From: Pseudomonas sp. ADAK18
Lineage (GTDB): Bacteria; Pseudomonadota; Gammaproteobacteria; Pseudomonadales; Pseudomonadaceae
NCBI RefSeq assembly: GCF_012935695.1
Contig: NZ_CP052859.1
Span: 2,273,001-2,337,000, forward strand
Direction: 5' to 3'
DNA length: 64,000 bases
The notes below the pieces were generated by a model, which searched no databases, was not told the origin of the DNA, and saw nothing but the letters and a program-made list of their open reading frames with translations. The position numbers were made by a program, and so were the translations under genes. Positions 34,966-45,400 of the stretch are shown here, piece by piece; position 1 is the first letter of the stretch; each line of letters begins with the position of its first letter.

Positions 34966-35887
34966 CAAGCAACAGCTCGTTGACCTTCGGCCCCTGCTCG
35001 TTCTGAATCCAGTGACCACAATTGGCCAGCACCGCCTGCTGTAGATTCGGTACCACCTCAGGCATACGCTTGAGCGTGTGAGCCTCAAATATGCCCACCG
35101 GGTCGCGGTCACCGATCAGAAACAAGGTCGGTTGTAGTACCTGTTTTCCCGCAAGACGCTCGGTGTGCTGCCAATTGCACTCAAAGTTGCGATACCAGTT
35201 CAGTGGCCCGCGAAAGCCACCGCCAGCAAGGGTTTTCACGTAAACATCCAGTTCCCGCTGACTGCACCACTGCGGCAGTGCTTGCGGCAGTGCAACGCCT
35301 TCGAGCAGCGTAGCGGTAGCCGGCTTTTGCTGCAGGAATACGTCCTGGTCCTGCATGAATAGCCGCAGGGTGCGCTCGATATCCGCGTCCAACTCTTGTT
35401 CCGCCACGCCGGGCTCCTGGAAGTACAGGATGTAGTTGAACCGGTCGGCATACAGCTGCCGCATGATCTCGATCACCGGCCGCTTGGCTCGTCCGGCATA
35501 AGGCACCGACATCGTGACCAGGGCGGTGATACGCGCAGGCTCCAGCAACGCCAGGTGCCAAGCCACCACAGCGCCCCAGTCGTGGCCGACCATGACCACA
35601 TCACGATGCCCGAACAGGTCCATGGTGCTCTGGATATCGGCGCATAAGGTCAACAGCTCATAGTCGGCGATATCAGGCGGCGCGCTGCTCTGCCCATAAC
35701 CGCGCATCTCAGGAACAAACACCCGATACCCGGCGGCCGCCAGTGCAGGAATCTGTTCTCGCCAGGAATGCCAGCACTCGGGGAAACCATGGAGCAGCCA
35801 TACCGGACGGCCGCTCTCGGGGCCAGCGATGTACAGGCTTAGATCAATGCCGTTGACCGCCACTTGCTGGTGCTGGATTTCGCTCAT
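34889..35887 (-). CDS. Alpha/beta hydrolase, epoxide hydrolase-like (332 aa)
   Basis: HGFPECWHSW carries the oxyanion-hole motif and the nucleophilic Asp is in MVGHDWGAVVAWH, typical of soluble epoxide hydrolases and haloalkane dehalogenases. The catalytic His is probably in LANCGHWIQNEQ. Tyr in YNYILYFQEPGVAE may be one of the epoxide-activating tyrosines. The ATG at 35887 gives the normal N-terminus. The last 18 or so residues (after LLGFLG, through ALSRSLRTQPNT) are read through the MITE-like element. Cytosolic; substrate unknown. Confidence 0.87.
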   Translation of the reverse strand: MSEIQHQQVAVNGIDLSLYIAGPESGRPVWLLHGFPECWHSWREQIPALAAAGYRVFVPEMRGYGQSSAPPDIADYELLTLCADIQSTMDLFGHRDVVMVGHDWGAVVAWHLALLEPARITALVTMSVPYAGRAKRPVIEIMRQLYADRFNYILYFQEPGVAEQELDADIERTLRLFMQDQDVFLQQKPATATLLEGVALPQALPQWCSQRELDVYVKTLAGGGFRGPLNWYRNFECNWQHTERLAGKQVLQPTLFLIGDRDPVGIFEAHTLKRMPEVVPNLQQAVLANCGHWIQNEQGPKVNELLLGFLGPALSRSLRTQPNTLEIPRSGQ

Positions 35888-35944
35888 CAATCGGCTCCTT
35901 ACGTAGGTGCTCAAGGTTCAGCGTCGAGCGGGTGTGGCGTGGCC

Positions 35945-38200
35945 CTAGTCGATCGCCCACCAACGCGGCAACAGGTGCCTGACCCGCGACTCGCCGAAGC
36001 GATCGTCGATCAACATTAGCACCCCACGGTCATGTTGGCTGCGGATCACCCTGCCCGCCGCTTGCACGACTTTCTGGATGCCAGGGTAGAGATAGGTGTA
36101 GTCATAACCGCCACCGAAGATCGCACCCATGCGTAGCTTCATCTGCTCGTTGACCGGGTTCAGTTGTGGCAGGCCCAAGGTGGCGATAAAGGCGCCGATC
36201 AAGCGCGTGCCCGGTAAGTCGATACCTTCGCCAAACGCCCCGCCCAGTACTGCAAAGCCAATGCCTTGGCTGTGCTGGGTGAACTGATCGAGAAAGCCCT
36301 GGCGCTCGGTTTCACTCATGCCACGAGATTGTTGCCATAACGGTATGCGCGGATACCGCTCGGCCAGTAATTGAGCCACCTGTTGCAGGTAATCGAAGCT
36401 GCTGAAGAACGCCAGGTAATTGCCGGGCTGCTGCGAAAACTGTGCGGCAATCAGCTCGACTATCGGCGCCAGAGAGGCCTGGCGATGGACAAACCGGGTG
36501 GAAATCTGGTTGACGATGCGCACCTGCAATTGTTCGGCCTTGAACGGTGATTCAACGTCGATCCAGGCGGTATCCGCCGGTAGCCCGAGCAAGTCGGCGT
36601 AGTAATGCCGGGGGCTCAAGGTGGCGGAAAACAGCACGCTGCTACGGGCTGCCGTCAAGCGCGGACGAATAAATTCGGCAGGCACCACGTTGCGCAGGCA
36701 CAGTTGAGAGGAACTGCGCTTGCCGCTGAGTTCGCGCTTACTGATGTCGAAGATGAAGTGTTCGTTGAACAGCTCCGCCACTTTGGAAAACTGCAAGGCT
36801 TCGAAGTAGAAGGTTTGCAATTCACCACTGAGGCTTTCGGGATGCTCGTTGAAATAGTCACCCATGGCGCTGGTACACAGGGCCAGGGCCTGCAGCAACT
36901 TGTCCGGTTTGTCAGGGTAGGCCTGGTAAGGCGCAATCTGCTCCTTGTGCAGGGCGTTCCATTCGCGGTTCAAGCGTTGCAGGGATTTCTTCAGCGCTTC
37001 GGGGGCTATATCGCGCAAGGTCTTGAGCGCGTACTGGTCGAGACCGGCGCTGTACATCGAGCGGCCACGCTCCACCAGGTTATGGGCTTCATCCACCAAC
37101 ACCGCGACTCGCCATTGGTTAAGCTGCGCCAGGCCAAACAGCATGGCGCCAAAATCGAAGTAGTAGTTGTAGTCGGCGACCACCATGTCGGCCCAGCGCG
37201 CCATTTCCTGACTCAGGTAATAAGGGCATACCTGATGCGCCAGGGCCACTTCCCGCAGGTTGCGCTGGTCGAGTAAACGTACCTTGGACGCGGCTTCCCG
37301 AGCGGCCGGAAGGCGATCATAAAAACCCTTGGCCAGCGGGCAGGAGTCGCCATGGCAGGCCTTGTCCAGGTGTTCGCAGGCTTTGTCCCGGGCTACCAGT
37401 TCAAGGACCCGCAGGGGAAGATCAGGGCGGCTGTCATATAAGACTTGCGATGCATCCAGCGCCAGCTTGCGGCCTGGGGTTTTCGCGGTGAGAAAAAACA
37501 CCTTGTCCAGTTGTTGAGGGGCCAGGGCCTTGAGCATCGGGAAGATGGTGCCGACGGTCTTGCCGATACCGGTGGGCGCCTGGGCCATCAGGCAACGTCC
37601 GGTGCTGGCCGCCTTGTATACCGATTCGGCAAGGGAACGTTGGCCGCCGCGAAATTCGACATGGGGGAAAGCCAGGGCTTGAGCCGCTGTGTTGCGCGCT
37701 TCTCGTTGACGCATCTCCTGTTCAGCCCAGCCAAGAAACAGCGCGCACTGCTGGTTGAAGAACTGCTCCAGATCGCCGGCCTGAAAGCGGTGACTCAACA
37801 GGGTTTCCTGCTCGCCGACGATATCGAAGTACACCAACGCCAGGACAATCTCGGCAAGGCCCAGCTTCTGGCACATCAACCAGCCATAGACCTTGACCTG
37901 AGCCCAATGCAATTGTCGGTGATTGTCCGGTTGGGCATCGAGGTCGCCACGGTAGGTCTTTACCTCTTCAAGTTGGTTACGGTCCGGATCATAGCCGTCT
38001 GCCCTGCCCCTGACTTTCAGTTGCTGATACTCGCCCTCCAGCGCTACCTCGTTCTGGTAGTGAGCACTACGCCGTGAGGCCACCGTACGGTGGCCGACGA
38101 TACCTTCCTGGGCACTGGGTGACGGGGTAAACCGCAGGTCAAGATCGCCGACTTTAGCCGTGAATTCGCACAGCGCACGCACCGCCACGGTGTAACTCAA
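35945..38200 (-). CDS. XPD/DinG-type ATP-dependent DNA helicase with N-terminal nuclease-like domain (751 aa)
   Basis: Helicase motifs: Walker A APTGIGKT, DEAH box VDEAHN, and late motif QAAGRVIRSQHDRG. The four iron-sulfur cysteines of the XPD/DinG group are visible between motifs I and II (ACEHLDKACHGDSCP and QVCPYY). The first 160 residues contain RADGYD followed by LEEVKTYRG, a PD-(D/E)xK-type nuclease signature. The start overlaps the FAN1-type nuclease stop by four bases, so the two are one operon. Together they form a structure-specific nuclease plus helicase set, likely for interstrand crosslink or damaged-fork repair. Confidence 0.88.
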   Translation of the reverse strand: MSYTVAVRALCEFTAKVGDLDLRFTPSPSAQEGIVGHRTVASRRSAHYQNEVALEGEYQQLKVRGRADGYDPDRNQLEEVKTYRGDLDAQPDNHRQLHWAQVKVYGWLMCQKLGLAEIVLALVYFDIVGEQETLLSHRFQAGDLEQFFNQQCALFLGWAEQEMRQREARNTAAQALAFPHVEFRGGQRSLAESVYKAASTGRCLMAQAPTGIGKTVGTIFPMLKALAPQQLDKVFFLTAKTPGRKLALDASQVLYDSRPDLPLRVLELVARDKACEHLDKACHGDSCPLAKGFYDRLPAAREAASKVRLLDQRNLREVALAHQVCPYYLSQEMARWADMVVADYNYYFDFGAMLFGLAQLNQWRVAVLVDEAHNLVERGRSMYSAGLDQYALKTLRDIAPEALKKSLQRLNREWNALHKEQIAPYQAYPDKPDKLLQALALCTSAMGDYFNEHPESLSGELQTFYFEALQFSKVAELFNEHFIFDISKRELSGKRSSSQLCLRNVVPAEFIRPRLTAARSSVLFSATLSPRHYYADLLGLPADTAWIDVESPFKAEQLQVRIVNQISTRFVHRQASLAPIVELIAAQFSQQPGNYLAFFSSFDYLQQVAQLLAERYPRIPLWQQSRGMSETERQGFLDQFTQHSQGIGFAVLGGAFGEGIDLPGTRLIGAFIATLGLPQLNPVNEQMKLRMGAIFGGGYDYTYLYPGIQKVVQAAGRVIRSQHDRGVLMLIDDRFGESRVRHLLPRWWAID

Positions 38201-39846
38201 GCCCCCTGCTCCGCCCAGCGTACGTAGCAGACCGTCACCGGCATCTGGTGCTCGCCGCAGAACTCCAGCCAGCGCAGTTGGTTGTCCTGCAAGCGATCGC
38301 CGGGGCCTTTGACTTCGATCATGCGGTAGGTCTTTTGCTCGGGCCAGAATTGGATCAGGTCCGGCATACCGGCGCGGTTGGCACGAATGTCCAGCAGCAG
38401 ACGCTCAAACCAGTGACGCAGATGCTCGGCGGGCAGACAGTCGAGGGCCTGGTCGAGGAGTCCATCCGTCAACACGCTCCAGAACACAAACGGTGACTGA
38501 ATACCCCATTTCTCGGCGTAGCGCTGGCGGATGGTGGTTTTATAGCGCTCGTCCTGCAGTTCATCCAGGCAGGCGCTGAACAGTTCGCTACGCCGCTGAT
38601 GGAAGTCCTCACTGTGCAGATCCGCCGGGCCGCGCTGGAACGGGTGGAAGAACGACCCCGGCAACGGCGCGAAAATCGCCGGCCAGCACAACAGGCCAAA
38701 CAGTGAATTGATCAGGCTGTTCTCGACGTAATGCACCGGCGCGTCGTGTTCACTCAAGTGCGCCTGGACGCAGTATTCCACCGATATAAGAGGCTCCGGG
38801 AACGGCAGTTCAAGGTCCAGACGCTGGGTTTCCCTAGCCTTGGGCTTGGGCTGTGCCGGCTCACCCAGCTTGCGCCTTAGCCTCGGCAAGACCCGTAACA
38901 GGTGTTGCTGTTCGGCGGCGCTTTCCGGTGCATGGTGGGCGGTGCATGCCAGCGTCAGTGCCTGGGAAAAGTCTTCCTGGCGTTCCAGAACCCGAATCAA
39001 CCGTGCCCGCGCGCCCGGGTAGGTGCACCCTCGGTAAATACCTTCGGCCAGGGTCAGTTCGGCCATGCGCTCGCAATGCTGGCCGGCCTGGAACAACAGC
39101 TTGCCCCGGCGCTTTTCCAGCCAAGGGTTGTCGGTGTTCAAGGTCGCGATCTGCTCGAGCACGGCGCTCAGCGCCTCCCCAGCCTCAAAGGCCTGTTGGC
39201 ATTGATGCAGGAACAGGAACCCCTGAATGTCGTCACGGCTACGCAACCCACGGGATTCGGCGCAGAACTCGACTTTTTCGTAGGTATAGATCCCCAGATC
39301 CGCGAGTACGAACTCCGACCAATCCTGGTACAGGTTGCCGAAAAATATCAGCCGCAGGCGGTCGCAGAGGTCCATGACCGTGAGGCTGTAGAGCGAGTCT
39401 TCAACCTGTGGGCACCACTGCTGGAAGCTGCGGCTTTCAGCGAACTGCGCCGCCAACTCGGGTAACCAATCGGTCTTCTTGCCCTTGGGTTGATCGATCC
39501 AGGGTTTGAACGCCGTCAGGACTTCGCCTTTTTGCAACAACGAGAACAGCTCTTCAAAAGGCAGCAGGCCGTGCTCATCCACCCAGCCCAGTTCCAGTAA
39601 GGGCACGACCGCCTCTTGCGTCGGACCGATTTCGTCATAATTGAGTTTGCTCGCCCGGAAATGCACCCCTTTGCGCATCACCATGCGCACCAGCAACGCC
39701 TGGGATGCTTGCGGCAACCTGTCAAATTGCTGAATGAAATGCTGTTCGTCACCGTCCAGCAAATCGGCGTAACGCTGCCCCAGCCAGTCGAGCACTTGCC
39801 GGAAGTTATGCAGATAATAGAAGGGATTTTCCAGGGGATCGGGCAT
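38197..39846 (-). CDS. FAN1-like VRR-NUC structure-specific nuclease (549 aa)
   Basis: The C-terminal VRR-NUC domain is shown by MPDLIQFWPEQK and the catalytic MIEVKGPGDRLQDNQLRW block (P-D...E-V-K). The N-terminal and central helical regions (TPR-like; LIRVLERQEDFSQALTLAC) match the architecture of bacterial FAN1, which is characterised in P. aeruginosa. It cleaves 5' flaps and unhooks interstrand crosslinks. The ATG at 39846 begins MPDPLENPFYYL. The downstream helicase gene overlaps, which supports a joint role in repair. No signal or membrane segment. Confidence 0.9.
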   Translation of the reverse strand: MPDPLENPFYYLHNFRQVLDWLGQRYADLLDGDEQHFIQQFDRLPQASQALLVRMVMRKGVHFRASKLNYDEIGPTQEAVVPLLELGWVDEHGLLPFEELFSLLQKGEVLTAFKPWIDQPKGKKTDWLPELAAQFAESRSFQQWCPQVEDSLYSLTVMDLCDRLRLIFFGNLYQDWSEFVLADLGIYTYEKVEFCAESRGLRSRDDIQGFLFLHQCQQAFEAGEALSAVLEQIATLNTDNPWLEKRRGKLLFQAGQHCERMAELTLAEGIYRGCTYPGARARLIRVLERQEDFSQALTLACTAHHAPESAAEQQHLLRVLPRLRRKLGEPAQPKPKARETQRLDLELPFPEPLISVEYCVQAHLSEHDAPVHYVENSLINSLFGLLCWPAIFAPLPGSFFHPFQRGPADLHSEDFHQRRSELFSACLDELQDERYKTTIRQRYAEKWGIQSPFVFWSVLTDGLLDQALDCLPAEHLRHWFERLLLDIRANRAGMPDLIQFWPEQKTYRMIEVKGPGDRLQDNQLRWLEFCGEHQMPVTVCYVRWAEQGA

Positions 39847-40035
39847 TCAGGGCACTTGAACAAATACTGGTTATGCATACAGATTGCCGCCTCCCGTCGG
39901 CTGTTGCAATCGGTAATAGATCAGTGGCGCACGCAACTTTTTGCATAAAAGTGATCAGATGGTGGGCGATGGCGTAATATTTGTGGTCCTAAGTCGCTTC
40001 AGGCGTAGGATTTTTGAAGATTTAAGGTAAGGGTT

Positions 40036-40260
40036 ATGAACATGAAGAGCTTGGGTCGACCACTGGTTGTGCTCACTTTCCTGGTATTGGCCGGTTGCTC
40101 GACGCAGACCGTCGTGACCTTGCAGAACGGTACCCAGTACCTGACCAAAGACACACCGAACGCCAAGACCGCCGATGGTTTCTACGAGTTCACCGACATC
40201 GCCGGCAAGCGTGTACGGGTCAAGGCTGCGGATGTAGCGACGGTTATCAAGGAAAAATAG
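40036..40260 (+). CDS. YgdI/YgdR-type small lipoprotein (74 aa)
   Basis: A type II signal ends in the lipobox LVLAGC, so the protein is anchored in a membrane. The mature part has the DUF903 strands (VVTLQNGTQYLT, GFYEFTDIAGKRVRVKAADV) that form a small beta-barrel. ATG at 40036 follows TAAGGTAAGGGTT. Function unknown; usually assigned to the cell envelope. Confidence 0.87.
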   Translation: MNMKSLGRPLVVLTFLVLAGCSTQTVVTLQNGTQYLTKDTPNAKTADGFYEFTDIAGKRVRVKAADVATVIKEK

Positions 40261-40272
40261 TAACCCCAAATC

Positions 40273-40374
40273 TGTAGCCGCTGCCGAGGTACGAGGCTGC
40301 GATGCGGTCCGCAGGACCGCCCTCTGGGGCCGCTTCGCAGCCCATCGCAGCCTCATACTTCGGCAGCGGCTACA
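40273..40374. repeat. REPIN of the TAGCCGCTGCCGAGG type
   Basis: Inverted units TGTAGCCGCTGCCGAGG... and ...CGGCAGCGGCTACA flank a REP-type inner hairpin (GCGATGCGGTCC and complement). Same family as 24870 and 55901. It ends two bases before the lipA stop codon. Confidence 0.82.
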
Positions 40375-40376
40375 AC

Positions 40377-42224
40377 TCAGCTAATGGCAATCCCGTCCGC
40401 CGACAGGCTGTTAAGCCCTACTCCCACCAGCGTCACCGAATCCCCACCGAAGCTAAGCACCGTATCGGCCCCCACTGCCGTGGCATGGTCGCGCACGTCA
40501 TAGTGCCCACCCACGCCGTCCACACCCATGAACACCAGTTTATCCGTCGCCTGGTAACCGATGATCTTGTCCTGGCCAAACTGGCCGGTGAACAAGAAGG
40601 TATTCTTGCCGCCGCCCGCCTCCATCAGATCATTGCCGGCGCCGCCCACGAATACATCGTTACCCTTGCCGCCGATCAGGTGATCATTGCCATCCAGGCC
40701 GAACAACCAGTCACCGCCGGCATGCGCCTTGAGCACGTTGTCGCCTGCATCGCCCTTGACCGATGAGGCGTAGGCTGTGAGGTCCTTGCCCGCCAGCAGG
40801 CCTTTGTCGGTGACGCTATGGGTAACGTCCTTGTTGAAGAAAAACAGGTAGCTTTCCTTGCTCACCAGCGCACCGATGTCCTGGGTCATGCTGATGCCGC
40901 CGTGGCTGTCGCGGACGTACAGAGTCCCTGCGCCATCGTTGGCAACGTCGACGTTTTTCAGCGACTGCTGCAAGTCCAGAGTGTTGTGGCCCGAGCCACC
41001 AAGGATGATGTTGTAGCCGCCACTGTCGCGGAAGGTGTCATTGCCGGCGCGCCCTTCCAGGTAGTCGTTGCCACTGCCGCCTTGAATCAGGTCGGCGCCG
41101 TCGCTGCCGATGATAAAGGTGCTGCCTTTGTGGGCTTCGGCGTTGCGGTTGAGGTCCTGCACCCAGGTGTCGGCCTTCGCCGGATCCGACAGGTTGGCAA
41201 CGATAATCGTCGAGTCCCGGGTGGTCAGGTCGTAGAACTTGGACTCCAGGATACGCGTCATGCCGTCGCCATAACCCGTCGGTAGATGCGTCACCCAGGT
41301 CGGGAGGTTGACGATAGAAAACGGCAGCACATTCCACAGTGCCGACGCGTAGTAATCGTTGAAGCTGACGATGTTATCGGCAGTCGATTCGTGGGGCGTG
41401 TCATGCACCCCCAGGGACGACAGGTTGAACGACGAGCCATCCAGGGCGCGGTACACCGGGTCCTGTTCATAGCCGACGTTCAGCACCTTGTCGCTGGGGC
41501 TTTGGGTCGGTGAAGCGTAAGCCAGGTAGTTGGCGTCCTTGTAGAACCCCGACCATTTATCGTTGCTCAGGTCGGCCATGCTATTGACGGCAATGCCCCC
41601 AAGGCTGTGGCCGCTGACGAGCACGTCCTTGCCTGTCAGGCCTTGGCTGCCGGCGTAGGCTGCGACGTCCTGGAGCAAGGTGCCGAAGGCTTCGCCCGAG
41701 TAGTTTTTCGCATAGTCCTTGGGCCCGAAGGCTGATAGCAGGTCGTTGACCAGGTCACCGATGGAGTCGGTGATCAGTGTCTCCCGTGGCCCCGATGTGC
41801 CGCGAAAGGCAATGCCGATTTCCAGCAACTTTCCGGCATCGTCGTATTTGCCCAGCACCTCCGCCTGCGCGGTGGTGTAGCCCGCTTTTTCGCCAAAGAA
41901 CGTCCCGCGGGCGTCGACCTTGCCGTCATAGCCCAAGGTGCTGGCGCTGATGGGCGTCCAACCGGCCTTTTGCACCGCGTCGAGGGCGGCTTTTTCCGAA
42001 TCGGGGTTCCAGGGAATTCCCGGAATTATGCCCTGGGAGTTGGTGCTGCCGATCAGCGCCTGCACCACGGTGGCTGGTAGTCCAAGGCCCAGGCCGTTGT
42101 GTTGATATCCAACGGCAAAGCCGTTGTCCAGGTTGTGGTAGGAATACAACGTGATCGCCATGGCATCGGCGAACAGTGCTTTGGAGTCCTCGGTCCCGAG
42201 GTTTTTGTAGTCATAGACACCCAT
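40377..42224 (-). CDS. lipA: Extracellular RTX lipase LipA, family I.3 (615 aa)
   Basis: Secreted triacylglycerol lipase. The nucleophile is in VSGHSLGGIAVN and the family signature MGVYDYKNLGTEDSKALFADAMAITLYS opens the protein (shown here only in part). The C-terminal half holds RTX nonapeptides (GSGNDYLEG, GKGNDVFVG, GAGNDLMEAG) that bind calcium, and the extreme C-terminus is the uncleaved type I secretion signal; there is no N-terminal signal peptide. It is exported by AprDEF encoded upstream in the same locus. The last gene of the aprX-lipA operon. Length agrees with the 617-aa form known in P. fluorescens. Start at 42224 follows GAGAGGCAATACC. Confidence 0.93.
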   Translation of the reverse strand: MGVYDYKNLGTEDSKALFADAMAITLYSYHNLDNGFAVGYQHNGLGLGLPATVVQALIGSTNSQGIIPGIPWNPDSEKAALDAVQKAGWTPISASTLGYDGKVDARGTFFGEKAGYTTAQAEVLGKYDDAGKLLEIGIAFRGTSGPRETLITDSIGDLVNDLLSAFGPKDYAKNYSGEAFGTLLQDVAAYAGSQGLTGKDVLVSGHSLGGIAVNSMADLSNDKWSGFYKDANYLAYASPTQSPSDKVLNVGYEQDPVYRALDGSSFNLSSLGVHDTPHESTADNIVSFNDYYASALWNVLPFSIVNLPTWVTHLPTGYGDGMTRILESKFYDLTTRDSTIIVANLSDPAKADTWVQDLNRNAEAHKGSTFIIGSDGADLIQGGSGNDYLEGRAGNDTFRDSGGYNIILGGSGHNTLDLQQSLKNVDVANDGAGTLYVRDSHGGISMTQDIGALVSKESYLFFFNKDVTHSVTDKGLLAGKDLTAYASSVKGDAGDNVLKAHAGGDWLFGLDGNDHLIGGKGNDVFVGGAGNDLMEAGGGKNTFLFTGQFGQDKIIGYQATDKLVFMGVDGVGGHYDVRDHATAVGADTVLSFGGDSVTLVGVGLNSLSADGIAIS

Positions 42225-42310
42225 GGTATTGCCTCTCTTTTGTTGGAATTTTCGAGAAAGCTAAAACTGGCAAATCTACTGTTGGAAAATACCCGGGCTG
42301 TGAAGATCAA

Positions 42311-42406
42311 ATGTGGGAGCCGTCGAGCCCCAGCGAGGCCGCGATGGCGTCGTCACGGCCAGACTGCTTTTTCGCAGCCTCGCCGGGGCTCGACAGCTCC
42401 TACAGG
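42311..42406. repeat. REPIN of the TGTCGAGC/CGAGGC type between prtB and lipA
   Basis: TGTGGGAGCCGTCGAGC...GAGGCCGCGATGGCG and its inverted partner ...CGCAGCCTCGCCGGGG-CTCGACAGCTCCTACA. Its hairpin and the preceding GTGAAGATCAA resemble the centre and right arm of the MITE-like element, showing the same REP family. Confidence 0.7.
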
Positions 42407-42417
42407 TCAAGGATGGA

Positions 42418-45400
42418 TCAGAATGCCCAATCCAGACTCAACCCCACCCCGTGGATTTTCTCCCTGCTGGCCAGCAGGCCGTTGTAATCAAAGTTCACCC
42501 GTGCATCTTTGGTCAGCGCCAGGCTGACTCGAGCCCCTACCAATGCCGCATCACGCACCATCGGCGAACTCTCGACCGAGAACGCCGTGCTGTTTGATGC
42601 AAAGGCCAGGTGCCGCTCGGAGTCGGTGCCACTCAGGTTGTGCTGCCAACCCAACGTGCCAGACACCTCAAGTTGCTGGTGATCGTTCACGTTGAAGGTT
42701 TTCAGCGCCCGCATACCGAGGGTGCTCAACACTACGTCACGGCTGTCATCCCCACCCTTGAGCGCGGCAGCATCACCCTTCTCGGTGAAACCATCCATGT
42801 CCAGGTGCACGTAAGCCAGGTTGGCGAACGGCTCCAGGGCCAGCGGTTGCAGGTTCAGGCGATAGGCCGCTTCGGTGAACACTTGAGTGGTGTGGGCATC
42901 GACCTTGGCTTTCTGCTTGCCGGACACTTCGCCGTATTGCAGTTCGCGCTTCACATCGGCACGGTGCCAGCTATAAGTCGCACCACCGGTCAGGCGCAAC
43001 GCGCCGATTTCATGCCCGGCATAGGCGCCGAGGTGGTAGCTGTCCACCGAAGCACGGGAGTGCGTGCCGTCGCCCATGTTCAGCGACGTGTCGCTGTAAC
43101 CGCCCACCAGACCGATTCGGGTGTTGTCATCCAACGCGCCGTCCACACCTGCCAGCATGCCGCCGATGGACGTGGTGTAGCCCGCCGTCTCACTGCCGCT
43201 GTTGGTCTTGCCCCAGGCACCCAGGGCCTTGACCCAGACGTTGCCACGGGTGTCGATGGTTTGGGTGGAGGTGCCCATTTCACCTTGCTGCAAGCGTTCA
43301 CCCACGGCTTCGCGCAGGTAGCGGCTGTCATTGATCAACGCGGTTTCCAGGGCTGGGTAGATCTCCCCGGTCAACTGTTGGAAGGCCCCTTGCGCCGACG
43401 CCGCGTTCGGCGCTGACAGCAGGCTTTCATAAACACCATTGCCGGCACCCAATTGCTCGGCGGCAGCAGCCACCGAGCGCTGGTTGTCGGTGGCCGCGAC
43501 GCTGGCGAAGCTGTTGCCATTGCGGCCTACGTTCAACTGCACACCGTTGGCGGCGTAATTCAGCGTGCCACCCAGAAACAGGTAGTTAGGCAACACCGAA
43601 CCGAAGCTGCCCGTAACGCCGCCAGCGGCCTGGAGAATGTTGTATTGGCGACCGATCAAGCTCTGGGCTTCAGTCTGGCTGAGCAAAGTCGGGCTGTTTT
43701 CCAGGGCCAAAGTCACCGTACCGCCGTTGAGGGTAGCCTTGCCGCCCGCGACGATGCGATCACTGCTGGTGGATGACAGCTCCACGGCATAAGTCGAGCC
43801 TGCATCGAAGCTCACATCCCCGGCCACGTTCAAGGTACCGATGGAGTTGCCTGGTGCCACGGTGCCGCCGCTTTTGGCTGCCAGCGAGCCGATACGACCG
43901 GAGCCACCGACCACACCGCTGTTGCTGACAGTGACGTCAGAGGTGACCGAGCCATTGATCGCCAGCAAACCTTGTTTGACCAGGGTCGGACCGCTGTAGG
44001 TGTTGGCGCCGGTCAGCACCAGGGCACCAATCCCTTGCTTGGTCAGCCCGCCGTGACCGGAGATATTGTTGCTCCATACGTCCAGGCCGCAATGCACGTC
44101 ATTGCACACTCGCTGGGTTGGTTTGCCGGCGTCCACCACGGCGCCAATCCCTGGCAAGTCCGCAACAAACTGGCCGCTGCCATAGCCGCCATCGATACGG
44201 AACTCGGCCGGAATATCCTCGGCGGTGATAAACATGCCTGGGCCGTTTACCGCTTTGCCCAGGTTGATCATGCCCCAGCCGTACAGCGAATCGATGCCGG
44301 GGGCACCGAGGTCAGTAGCCGTGGTTTTCAGGATCGTGGAGATCTGGTCGCCGCTCATGTACGGGAACCGCTCCATCAACACCGCTGCGGCACCGGCCAC
44401 ATGAGGTGCCGCCATGGAGGTGCCATTTTTGTTTTCCCACTCCTGCTTCATGTTCTCTAACGTCGTGCCGTTGAACACCGAGCTGTAGATTTTTGTACCG
44501 GGCGCCGAGACACAGAAGCTGGCGGCATAACCGCAACGCGAGGAGAAGGTGCTGATCACATAGGGGTCGCTGCTGGCGGTGTCGGGGTTCTGTTGCAAGG
44601 CCGCCACCGATAGCCAGTTAGGTGCGATGTCCGGCACAAAATACGCCAGGCCCGACATGGCATCCGGGTTGTTGCGGTTGTAGTCGTTGCCGGCGGCGAA
44701 GATGGTCAGCACACCACTGCGGGCTGTGTCGATGGCGCCTTGGTAAGCCCCGCCGGCAATGGTGCCAAGGATCGGCCGGATATTATTGAACTGTGCCTGG
44801 GCCTCATTGACCGTGAAGTTGGGGAAGGCTGGATCCCGACCGCCCTTGGCGTACTGATCACCGATACCGATGCCCCAACTGTTGTTGACGATCCGCGCAC
44901 CGCTAGCCACCAGGGCATCCCAGCCCGCTTTGTATACCGCACCGTCGTTACCGAGGATGATCCCGTCTTCCGGGCCCGGGTCACCGTTTTCGGCACTGAT
45001 GATCTGCGCGTTGAACGCTACGCCATGCATCGGGCCACCGTCACGGTTACCCGCCGCGATACCACCGACGTGAGTGCCGTGGTTGCCCAGCTTGCCATTG
45101 GAACCCAGGGACGGCGTGCCGTCATAACGGAAAGCATCGCCGGCCTTCACCGGGATATACGGGTCGGTGTATTGGCGGATGCCTTCGGTGACAATCGTCA
45201 CCACCTTGTTGGGGCTGTTGAACTCCGGATGTGGGGCATACACCGGCTGGTCGAAGATCCCCAGCTTGACGCCCTTGCCGGTGTAGCCGGCGGCATAGGC
45301 CGTATCCGCATGCACCGCGCCCAGGCCCCAGTCGGCCTTGAATTCATTGCTGCGCCAACTGGCGGCGTCGCCCAATTTTCCGGTTTCAACGTAGGGTGCG

